This document shows, piece after piece, positions 51,204 through 58,403 of a stretch of DNA of 64,000 nt. Source of the DNA: Novosphingobium fluoreni (GTDB lineage Bacteria > Pseudomonadota > Alphaproteobacteria > Sphingomonadales > Sphingomonadaceae); NCBI RefSeq assembly GCF_014196615.1, contig NZ_JACIDY010000005.1, positions 124,001 through 188,000 on the forward strand, read 5' to 3'. Numbering within the stretch: position 1 is the first letter of the stretch; each line of letters begins with the position of its first letter. Both the position numbers and the translations under genes were made by a program. The notes beneath the pieces are model-generated. The model did not search any database. It worked only from the letters and a program-made list of their open reading frames with translations, and had not been told where the DNA came from.

Positions 51204-53575
51204 CAGGCAATCACCTCAAGCGTGATGGCGGTACCGGCGGGCACGACGCCGCTCAGCAGGAAGTCGCGATAGGAGACGGTCTGGCCCGTCGCTGTGACGT
51301 GATCGCGGGTGAACTTGTCGGGCGAGATCGTCAGGCCACCGATCTTGAAGGCGCTGGGATCAGGCTGGCTCGCGGGCTGCGAATACCAGAGCCGCCCATC
51401 AGCCGTGGTCGTGAAGGTCAGCGTGCGCGCCACCACCGTCGCGAACCACGATTGCGACATGCCGTTCACCTCGGCGCTGGTGATGCCGCTCGCCTTGTTG
51501 ATCGTGCCGGCATGGCCCTTGTTGGCAAAAGCGACGGTGGCCGTCCTAGTCTTGGTATCGGTGCCGCCAGGCGCGCCAGTGTTCTGCGCGGTCAGCGTCA
51601 GGGTGCGCGCACTGTTCACGCCGTTCTTGGTGCCGGTGAAGCCGCTGGCCGGACCGCTAGTCGCGATCGTGCCGCCCGCGCTATCCGCAACCGAGAAACT
51701 GGTCACCGTCCCGCTGATTGCCCCGGCAATGGCGATGTTGGCGCCGCCACCTGCCTCAATGGTTGAGGGTGTGACGGTAAACGACGTGATCTGCAGGCCC
51801 GAACCGTATTCGAGCGCGTCCAGGCGGGCGTCGAGCAGGGCCTCAGCCCCGGTCTGGACCCGCACGGTATCACTGGCGCTGGTCGCCTCTCCGGTGCGCG
51901 GGAGAATGCCCACGGCCGAGAGAGTGAAGAACGTGTCGGCGGTGACGGCAGGCGCGAGGGCCTGGGCCTGCATCGCCTCCTCGAAGAAGTCCGCCATCGC
52001 GGTTTGACCGGCAAGGTTCGGGTGAAGGCTGTCCTTGCGCAGGCTGCGCGGGACGAGCCCTGCTGCGATGTCGGCATTGTCGTTGGCCGAACCATCTCCA
52101 CGCGTCTGCAGGTACTGCAGCAGCGTCATGCCGTTGGGATAGCCGGGCTTGGGCAGGGTACGCGCACGCGAGCCGGGATGGCGCTGCTCGTTGCGCGCGT
52201 TGAACGCTTCCATCGCTGCGAACTGGTGGTTCTTGTAGTCCACCCCGTCGATCGGCGTGGCCGGCGTACCATCTCCCGGCCAGGAGGCGTCCGGAAGCAC
52301 ATCGCGGATCAGGAACCGGTTGCCGTCCGCCGCCGCCGCGAAGCGATCGATTATCGCGTACGCTTCGGGATTGGTGTGATCGCCGAAGAAGTTGGGCACA
52401 CCGCTGTAGAAGATGTTCTGCCCGATGCCGCAGAAGTTGTCGGAGATGGCTGGGTATTTCGCGATATCGGGCACGAACAGCACAGGACCGGTGAGTGTTA
52501 GGGCGGGCTGCCCCGCATCCTGCGTGAAGGTGTAGGCCGCGCTGGCTGCGTTCGGTGCAGCGGCAGTGCCATGCCGCGAGTTCGCTCCATCGATGATGAC
52601 GCCCGTCATCGTAACGCCTGTGGTCAGGCTCGCATCCCCGGTGCTCAGGAATGCGTAGGGCGCATTGAAATCGATCGGCGTATTGCCGTTGATCGCGGTG
52701 ATCTCGGCCGAAGTCCCGCCAACGGGCAGGGTGCCACCCTGGATCGTCAGGACCAGCTGCATCAGGCCCGCGCGGTAGAGCTGATGCTGATCCGAGGAAT
52801 AGCGCGCCGTGAAGCGCGAGGTTACGCCTTTGCGCGCTGCCAGGATCGTATGCCACATCGGCCCGTCGGTGGCGTCATCGATGCTGTTGCCGGGGACGAA
52901 GAAGTCTTTCAGCGCGGCCTGGTCCTTGGTCCGCCAGGGCAGCTTGTCGATCGCAACCTTGAACCCGGCCCAGCTGACGGAAAGACTTTCAGGAGCCACG
53001 CCGGTCAGGCTGGCGTCCACCTCAACAACCGGGTTTGCGCCGCTCGTGATGGTTCGGGCCTGAAGATCGGTGATCTCCACGCGGGTCGCTTCGTCCAATT
53101 TTTCCAGGTCCTCTGCCAGCGACGTGAAGTCCGCCACGCCCTTGATCTGCGATTGGTCCAGCTGGTTGAAAAAACCGATGCCGAGGTTCTTGCGCTCAGA
53201 CTCGGTGTAGAGCCCCTCCCATCCGTCGGACGCGCGGGGCGCGCCGGTCGCAAGTGGGCCGCTCGGGTCGCCCGCCAACCGCCATTCGAACTCGCGCCAG
53301 ACCGGGTTACCATCACCGTTGACAGTGACCAGGACGCGCAGGCCTCGCTTGCGATCGGCGAGGGGGATCGCCTCGCGATCGGCAAGGGTGCCGAAGCGAT
53401 GCGCAGAAGTGAACACGGCAGCAGGGACCGCAGCCAGCTTAGCCATGACATCTGCATCGCTGTCAGTCGGCAACACGCCGAATTGGCCCGTGCGACGCAG
53501 GATGTCGGCCTGACTTTCGCCGGGAGGGCCAGGAAAGTCGACCAGAAACTCAGCGTCACTGTATATCTCGCTCAT
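51203..53575 (-). CDS. Large tail fibre protein with SGNH-like hydrolase domain
   Basis: This is a 790-residue protein. The N-terminal 190 residues include FLVDFPGPPGESQADILRRTG (partly quoted) and helical or linker segments. The middle contains NFCGIGQNIFYSGVPNFFGD and, 130 residues later, RKDSLHPNLAGQ, which look like the GxN and D-x-x-H blocks of SGNH hydrolases. The nucleophile serine block is not obvious. The C-terminal 200 residues are Ig-like beta sandwiches rich in Thr/Ser/Gly. It overlaps the preceding gene by 4 bases. Two esterase-like fibres in one phage suggest a capsular or O-acetylated receptor. Confidence 0.72.
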   Translation of the reverse strand: MSEIYSDAEFLVDFPGPPGESQADILRRTGQFGVLPTDSDADVMAKLAAVPAAVFTSAHRFGTLADREAIPLADRKRGLRVLVTVNGDGNPVWREFEWRLAGDPSGPLATGAPRASDGWEGLYTESERKNLGIGFFNQLDQSQIKGVADFTSLAEDLEKLDEATRVEITDLQARTITSGANPVVEVDASLTGVAPESLSVSWAGFKVAIDKLPWRTKDQAALKDFFVPGNSIDDATDGPMWHTILAARKGVTSRFTARYSSDQHQLYRAGLMQLVLTIQGGTLPVGGTSAEITAINGNTPIDFNAPYAFLSTGDASLTTGVTMTGVIIDGANSRHGTAAAPNAASAAYTFTQDAGQPALTLTGPVLFVPDIAKYPAISDNFCGIGQNIFYSGVPNFFGDHTNPEAYAIIDRFAAAADGNRFLIRDVLPDASWPGDGTPATPIDGVDYKNHQFAAMEAFNARNEQRHPGSRARTLPKPGYPNGMTLLQYLQTRGDGSANDNADIAAGLVPRSLRKDSLHPNLAGQTAMADFFEEAMQAQALAPAVTADTFFTLSAVGILPRTGEATSASDTVRVQTGAEALLDARLDALEYGSGLQITSFTVTPSTIEAGGGANIAIAGAISGTVTSFSVADSAGGTIATSGPASGFTGTKNGVNSARTLTLTAQNTGAPGGTDTKTRTATVAFANKGHAGTINKASGITSAEVNGMSQSWFATVVARTLTFTTTADGRLWYSQPASQPDPSAFKIGGLTISPDKFTRDHVTATGQTVSYRDFLLSGVVPAGTAITLEVIA

Positions 53576-54054
53576 GGCGTCGGCCCCCGAACAACGGTTA
53601 GGATGAGGTCGAAGACCTTGAGACGGGCTCCGCCTGGGGGTGTCGCAAGCACATTGGCGAAGAGCTCAAATTGACCGCTGGCATCGGGATAGGCCTGCAG
53701 CGTCTCCGGCAGGATGCGTAGCGTCAAAAGCTGCGCTGGACCGTCCTTCACAAAAAAGCCCTGAGCGGAGCTATTTGCCGCCATGCCAAGAGCGATGCCA
53801 TCAGGATCGCCAATGTGCTTTGCCAGGGTCGCTGCGAAGGTCCAGCCAGTGTAGTCAGGCACTCGCGTATCCATCCGCAGCGCCGAGTAATAGCCAACGC
53901 TCCAATCGGCCGAGCGGCGATATACGGTCACGCGAACGCCCCCGCCGAGAAGCGGATAATCAAAAGCATAGCGACAATGCTCCTTTAGCTCTCGGAGTGA
54001 CCATCGGGACAGGCACGTGGGTGAGATCAGGTTCGGCGACGACCTTACCGGCAA
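53572..54054 (-). CDS. Hypothetical tail-region protein (start uncertain, possible frameshift partner)
   Basis: The frame yields up to 160 residues. From FDYPLLGGGVRVTVYRRSADW onward it has a consistent beta-rich pattern (PETLQAYPDASGQFELFANVL), but the first 30 residues look like a shadow of the overlapping 42-residue frame. A GTG at 53,931 could be the true start. Otherwise the upstream frame (53,960-54,088) and this one form a single gene joined by a +1 shift at TTT-TGA. The role is unknown, and the position directly follows the tail hub gene. Confidence 0.5.
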   Translation of the reverse strand: MPVRSSPNLISPTCLSRWSLRELKEHCRYAFDYPLLGGGVRVTVYRRSADWSVGYYSALRMDTRVPDYTGWTFAATLAKHIGDPDGIALGMAANSSAQGFFVKDGPAQLLTLRILPETLQAYPDASGQFELFANVLATPPGGARLKVFDLILTVVRGPTP

Positions 54055-54088
54055 GGTGCCGCGCCGTTGTGGCGTTCAAGATCTTCAT
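53960..54088 (-). CDS. 42-residue frame coupled to the tail hub stop
   Basis: An ATG overlaps the tail hub stop (TGATG) and reads MKILNATTARHLAGKVVAEP. It ends ...GALSLCF at a TGA. Codon third positions are GC-rich over the first 30 codons, as expected for coding DNA. The next frame continues with FDYPLLGG at the same point, one base further on. It may be a complete small gene or the first part of a frameshifted gene. Confidence 0.5.
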   Translation of the reverse strand: MKILNATTARHLAGKVVAEPDLTHVPVPMVTPRAKGALSLCF

Positions 54089-56307
54089 CAGGTCACCGTC
54101 GCCGTCACTGGGCCGCTGTGGCTGATCTCTGTGCCGGCGGCATCTCGGACCTCAACCCACCACCGATATGGGCCGGCGGCGAGGCCATCATCGATAAAAA
54201 CCACGGTCTGGTAGAGGCCCGGCACGAACGGATCGCCGACAATGACAGAGGCGCTGTAAATCGTGCTCGTACCGCGCCGGATGATTAAGTCGGTCCAGCC
54301 GGCGATCGGGGGTGCCTGCACGGTTATGCTCGCCTCGCCTGCGCCGCCCTCTGCTGAGGAAATGACAGCGGTGGGGACGGGAGTGTCAACGTTGGAAGTG
54401 GTGACCGGCCCCAAGATCAGCCGGTCGGAGAGGCCGCCGCCTAAGAAGATATAACGCACTGAGATAAGATACGGGGTGCCGAGCAATACGCCCGGAATGT
54501 CCTGCACCACCGCGGCGACATCGCCGCTCGACCCGCCGCTTGATAGCCAGTTAGTTGCAAGATCGGGATCTGTGCCGTCGTCGACCCGGTACTCGATCAA
54601 CACGGCGAGTACCGAGGCGTCGCCCGTGCCGCCCTCAATGTGCAATGCCGGCCGCGCATCGGCCGAGAGTGTGATCGCTGTCAGCATCCAATCACCGGCG
54701 TCCGGATCCGCATTAGCTGGCGGCGGAGCCTGCTGTTCGGCGACCGACGTGTCGACCAGCTCGTCGATCGCGGCGTTCCAGTCGTAGCACTCGGCCGAGA
54801 TCTCGTCGAACGCGACGGTGTTGCGCCAATTGGCCGGACGCGACCACCGATTAACGCGGAAGACTTTACGCTCACCCTTGAAGTGCCGGGCCGACGTCCA
54901 GCCGATCCAGTCGCCATCCTCGATCGCTGCCCAGCGCGGTCCAACGGTGAAGCCGCCGCTACGTTCCAGCCGGGCAAGTCGCCGCGTGATCTCACCGCAG
55001 CGCTGCGCCTGCGTCCCTGACGTCACACCAGACAAGGTCAGCGGCTGTTCGCGCGGCCGCCCGTCCTCGGCGATGTCGGCCAGAACGCGGCGGATTGGGG
55101 CTGCATGGTCCGCCCACTTCTGGCTCGGCTCGACGTAGCGAGGCACCACGCTGTTGACCCGCTGCGCATCACCCTTAAACCGGTTGACGGTGACCTTCTC
55201 GCCGATGATCAGGTCATCATCGGTGAACTCGGCGACCACGCTGCGCGCCGCGCCAGGCTCGATTTCCACGCCACCCTCGCGCTGGACGATCACGCCAGCG
55301 CAGGCGGCCGCGAACATCTCTTCGGTCGCGATGAACTCCTCGTCGGCGCGGACCACCGCATTGAACCGATAGCGCTTTTCAGTCCCGCCCGCCTTGAGGG
55401 CCACTGCTTCATCGCAGAGGTTCGCTGCAGCGATCGTGCGCGATGGCGGCGCTTCTATCGCGGAAAGGCCGCGCCCGACCAGCAGCATGCCTGGTTGGTC
55501 GACCCTGTCGCACGCGAAGACCCCGCGCATCCAATTGTAGCGGCAATCGATGACGTTGTCGGTCCACTGCCAAGTGGAGGGATCGTTCCAGCGGTGCGGC
55601 CCACTGCCGCCCGGAACGGTGCTGTCCAGCCGCGGGATGTAACAATACTTCCCTTTCACGACCCACAGGAACTGCGGCCGACCGGCCGTCCAGATCGGAT
55701 TCTTCGCTTTTGGGCTGTCTGCCTTGTACGCGACCACCACGGCGGCGCATCCGGCGAGATTACTGTCAGCGTCCCAGCCGCCATGGGTGGTGACTACCGA
55801 GGGCATCACCTGGTCCGCTGTGCCATCAAGCCAATAGACCTCCAGCTGCCCGTTGTAGCCGGCAACCACACCGCTCCCCGTGAACGATACGTAAGCATCG
55901 CCGACATAGAAGCCAGTGAGGGAGTGGCAGCGATGATCCGCGATCACGACGATCATGACTTCCCAATCGGTACCGTCGGTGCCCCCATAATTGAACGCAT
56001 CCGACAGCGATCCCGCAGTGGCGACTTCGCCAAACAGCGCCTCGCGCGGTCCTTCGCCTATGGTGATAGTGGTGATCGAGGCCTGACGGTCCTGTGCCTT
56101 CTGCCCGGGCGTGAGTAACTTGGTGGCGACCATGGAACCCACTGTCGTCAACGCCAGGGTGATCACCGCCGTCGCAATCGTCGCGGCCGTTCCGGTAAGA
56201 CCGATGCCCGCAACTATCGCCGCGGAGATCGGGTCGGCTTTCGCAGCGGTGGCTGTGCAGAGGGCCGTGCAGCCCAGAGCTAAGCCAAGAAGGCGGCGCC
56301 TGATCAT
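54088..56307 (-). CDS. Tail hub/tip protein (host specificity J-like)
   Basis: The 739-residue protein starts MIRRRLLGLALGCTALC and has a hydrophobic N-terminal region up to about residue 65. It continues with ITTITIGEGPREALFGEVATAG, a long central region (YNWMRGVFACDRVDQPGMLLVGRG, partly quoted), and fibronectin-III-like modules at the C-terminus (WTDLIIRRGTSTIYSA; GPYRWWVEVRDAAGTEISHSG). This matches the central tail tip of lambda-like or GTA-like phages, which binds the receptor and plugs the tail. The ATG at 56,307 overlaps the NlpC/P60-like stop, and the MGRR-extended start is less likely. Confidence 0.78.
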   Translation of the reverse strand: MIRRRLLGLALGCTALCTATAAKADPISAAIVAGIGLTGTAATIATAVITLALTTVGSMVATKLLTPGQKAQDRQASITTITIGEGPREALFGEVATAGSLSDAFNYGGTDGTDWEVMIVVIADHRCHSLTGFYVGDAYVSFTGSGVVAGYNGQLEVYWLDGTADQVMPSVVTTHGGWDADSNLAGCAAVVVAYKADSPKAKNPIWTAGRPQFLWVVKGKYCYIPRLDSTVPGGSGPHRWNDPSTWQWTDNVIDCRYNWMRGVFACDRVDQPGMLLVGRGLSAIEAPPSRTIAAANLCDEAVALKAGGTEKRYRFNAVVRADEEFIATEEMFAAACAGVIVQREGGVEIEPGAARSVVAEFTDDDLIIGEKVTVNRFKGDAQRVNSVVPRYVEPSQKWADHAAPIRRVLADIAEDGRPREQPLTLSGVTSGTQAQRCGEITRRLARLERSGGFTVGPRWAAIEDGDWIGWTSARHFKGERKVFRVNRWSRPANWRNTVAFDEISAECYDWNAAIDELVDTSVAEQQAPPPANADPDAGDWMLTAITLSADARPALHIEGGTGDASVLAVLIEYRVDDGTDPDLATNWLSSGGSSGDVAAVVQDIPGVLLGTPYLISVRYIFLGGGLSDRLILGPVTTSNVDTPVPTAVISSAEGGAGEASITVQAPPIAGWTDLIIRRGTSTIYSASVIVGDPFVPGLYQTVVFIDDGLAAGPYRWWVEVRDAAGTEISHSGPVTATVT

Positions 56308-56696
56308 TCGGCGCCCCAAGCGATGAGCGACGCAGTACGCGGCAGACGCATGATGCCGAGCGGGCCTGGCCCCGCGACCGTGTCACCCTCAACCACGGCG
56401 AGCAGCAGTCCCCGCGCGCCTACGACCGCGACCACGTCTCCGCGTTGCGCGAAAGGCACTGCTACACGAGTGAGCTCTCGATCCACCGCCGCCTGCAACC
56501 CGCCGAGACGCTTCAGCACGCGCGCCGCACCGGAAGCTGTGTGCCAGCGAGCACCGCCAAAGCCGATTTCGCGCCCGGTCGCCGCTAGCACGGCTGCTGC
56601 GGCGAAGCTGACACAGTCGTTCCGGTTGTACCCCCATGCGAAGGGCATGGCGCTGCGCTGCGAGATAAACGCGTGCAGCGCGATGTAATCACGCAT
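56304..56696 (-). CDS. NlpC/P60-like tail peptidase (DUF6950-type)
   Basis: The 130-residue protein has MPFAWGYNRNDCVSFAAAAV, with a cysteine in the place of the NlpC/P60 nucleophile. RWHTASGAARVLKRLGG and QRGDVVAVVG follow, with the HxxG-type second motif not clear. It corresponds to the tail peptidase gene that precedes the hub gene in such modules (GTA gp14-like). A longer frame (to 56,837) overlaps the rightward lipoprotein gene and is rejected. Unlike its neighbours it is not coupled to the upstream tail gene, because the lipoprotein gene lies between them. Confidence 0.75.
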   Translation of the reverse strand: MRDYIALHAFISQRSAMPFAWGYNRNDCVSFAAAAVLAATGREIGFGGARWHTASGAARVLKRLGGLQAAVDRELTRVAVPFAQRGDVVAVVGARGLLLAVVEGDTVAGPGPLGIMRLPRTASLIAWGAE

Positions 56697-56745
56697 ACAC
56701 TTGAGATCGTCGGTGCATTTGCCGATGTCCTTGGTGGAGATGGAT

Positions 56746-57084
56746 GTGAAGCGGCTCGTTGCATGCTTGGCCGCGGCGTTACTGCTGAGTAGCTGCTCAA
56801 CAGTGGCTAACCGCCGCGACGATCCTCCAAGCTTCACAGGCTTAACAACGAAAAGCCTTGCTGAATTTCAGACTTGCTTTGCGGCGGTGACTGATAAGGG
56901 CCAAACACCATCTTATCTGCCGAAGGCAAACGGTGGCACGTACACCTTTGATCTACGCGGCTATGTTCTTTGGGTTGTCGATATCATCGACCGCGGTGCC
57001 GACCGACAAGTTACAGTTCATGAGATCAATTCAATGTGGGGCAAGAACACCCACACCGCTAAACTTGTTCAACAATGCCTATGA
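56746..57084 (+). CDS. Prophage lipoprotein, moron inserted in the tail operon
   Basis: The 112-residue protein has a textbook lipoprotein signal (MKRLVACLAAALLLSSCSTV; lipobox LSSC, cysteine at 17). The mature domain includes FQTCFAAVTDKGQTPSYLP, GGTYTFDLRGYVLWVVDI and TAKLVQQCL, with two further cysteines. The GTG start has GGTGGAG 7 bases upstream. Three features point to a lysogenically expressed moron: it is on the strand opposite all the tail genes, its GC is clearly lower (near 52%), and it interrupts an otherwise overlapping operon. Phage lipoproteins of this type often block superinfection or alter the envelope. The exact function is unknown. Confidence 0.75.
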   Translation: MKRLVACLAAALLLSSCSTVANRRDDPPSFTGLTTKSLAEFQTCFAAVTDKGQTPSYLPKANGGTYTFDLRGYVLWVVDIIDRGADRQVTVHEINSMWGKNTHTAKLVQQCL

Positions 57085-57087
57085 CGG

Positions 57088-57714
57088 TCAGAAGCTTGGC
57101 AGCCTGTAGTTGGCGGCAGCGCGTTGCGCGCCCAGCGCACTGCCGGCGGTCGCAGGACGCTTGCCACCCCAGTACAGGTTCTTCTGCCCGGCGTAGGCAA
57201 TTGCCTTGAACCCTCCATCGCTCGCCTTGATTAGTCGCTGATCGGTGTCAGTTCGCATACGACCGCCTCGACGCCCCAAGCCGCGAGCGGCGGTCTCGAC
57301 CAAGGCTTTGATCGTGGCAGTGCCGCCAGGTGTGTCCTCTACCGGCACCTGGTCGAGCGATCCGCGCTGGATCACCTGCGTGTCGAGCAGCAGAGTACCG
57401 CTGCCATCGAAGATCAACTCATAGACAATGCACGGCGCTCGGCGCAGCGAGGCGGCATCGAAGGCGGCAAGGACCGCTGGCTCGACACCCGACAGGGTTA
57501 GGGTGATGTTCTGCTCGCCGCCACCCAAGGCACCGCCGACTGACTCGACGATGCCCTGATCACCGATGCCGTCGAATTGCTCGCCCGCGATTTCCTGTGG
57601 CCCATAGCCCCGCCATACCCGCACCGGCGGATCGCACAGGATGGCGGCAGCATAGGTTGTGACGGCTTCGCCCCGTTCAATGGCTGCGAGGGCTGCCGGC
57701 GTATAGATCTTCAT
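57088..57714 (-). CDS. Distal tail/minor tail protein
   Basis: The 208-residue protein starts MKIYTPAALAAIERGEAVTTYAA and contains LLDTQVIQRGSLDQVPVEDTPG and QKNLYWGGKRP. It lies between the 230-residue distal protein and the NlpC/P60-like gene, the place of GTA gp13-type (DUF2163) baseplate proteins, though I see no clear DUF2163 signature. The ATG at 57,714 overlaps the upstream stop (ATGA). The extended frame to 57,813 is a shadow. The stop lies 3 bases from the moron's stop. Confidence 0.65.
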   Translation of the reverse strand: MKIYTPAALAAIERGEAVTTYAAAILCDPPVRVWRGYGPQEIAGEQFDGIGDQGIVESVGGALGGGEQNITLTLSGVEPAVLAAFDAASLRRAPCIVYELIFDGSGTLLLDTQVIQRGSLDQVPVEDTPGGTATIKALVETAARGLGRRGGRMRTDTDQRLIKASDGGFKAIAYAGQKNLYWGGKRPATAGSALGAQRAAANYRLPSF

Positions 57715-58403
57715 GGCAGCAGCAGGCTCCCGGCAGATATGACCGACCCGGTGATGCGCTGTTTGCGGTCCACCGGAGCAATCTTGGTTTCCTGGGTCAG
57801 GCGCATCAGGCACATGGGTTTATCGAGGTGGGCAACAGCGCCCGCCGGTATCCACAGCGGCAGCGCAGGCTCGACCGCCACGACGATGACACCGGCCGGA
57901 TTGGCCTTGCCTGGCTCCACCACGCGCACGAGCGCGCGCCGATCGTTGGCCCCGGCCGGTGACCCTGCCGCAGTCCATCGGAAGCCCACATAGTCGATCC
58001 ACGACAATCGAAGCCCGGCCGGGACGCCCGTCAGCGTGAGCATCGCATTGCCCGCATCATCGATCGTCTGCGACCAGCCGCCGCATGCCCCGGTGAAAGG
58101 AGCGCTGCCGACCGTCATGCGGCGAAACCCCTGGATATGGGCGAGAGGATAGGGGCGACGAACATCGCCTGCCATGAGCACCCTCTGCCTCCCACGCATG
58201 GATGTGACGAAAGCTTCGACCTCGTCCGATTTCACGTGCGAGGTTCGTGCGACGGTCCAGCTGGCAAGCCAGCGGGGAAAGCCTGCCTGCACCGCGCCGG
58301 TGCGCCCGCCCGCCTCCGGAGATTCGTAGTCTACGCGCATCAGGTCGAAGCTCTGCTGCGACGCGAAGCTGGCGGGCAATTGCCGCGGGAAGGTGATCGT
58401 CAC
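57711..58403 (-). CDS. Distal tail protein
   Basis: This is a 230-residue protein: FPRQLPASFASQQSFDLMRVDYESPEAGG at the N-terminus (partly quoted), VTSMRGRQRVLMAGD, and beta-rich C-terminal parts. Its place after the tape measure gene corresponds to the distal tail protein (GTA gp12, DUF2460-type in position). It is coupled to the tape measure stop by 4 bases. Family assignment rests on gene order more than on sequence. Confidence 0.65.
   Translation of the reverse strand: MTITFPRQLPASFASQQSFDLMRVDYESPEAGGRTGAVQAGFPRWLASWTVARTSHVKSDEVEAFVTSMRGRQRVLMAGDVRRPYPLAHIQGFRRMTVGSAPFTGACGGWSQTIDDAGNAMLTLTGVPAGLRLSWIDYVGFRWTAAGSPAGANDRRALVRVVEPGKANPAGVIVVAVEPALPLWIPAGAVAHLDKPMCLMRLTQETKIAPVDRKQRITGSVISAGSLLLP

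Noticed and set aside
55105..56118. 337-codon + strand frame opposite the tail hub gene
   Set aside because: The minus strand encodes the hub with good overlap to its neighbours; the + strand frame is a shadow.
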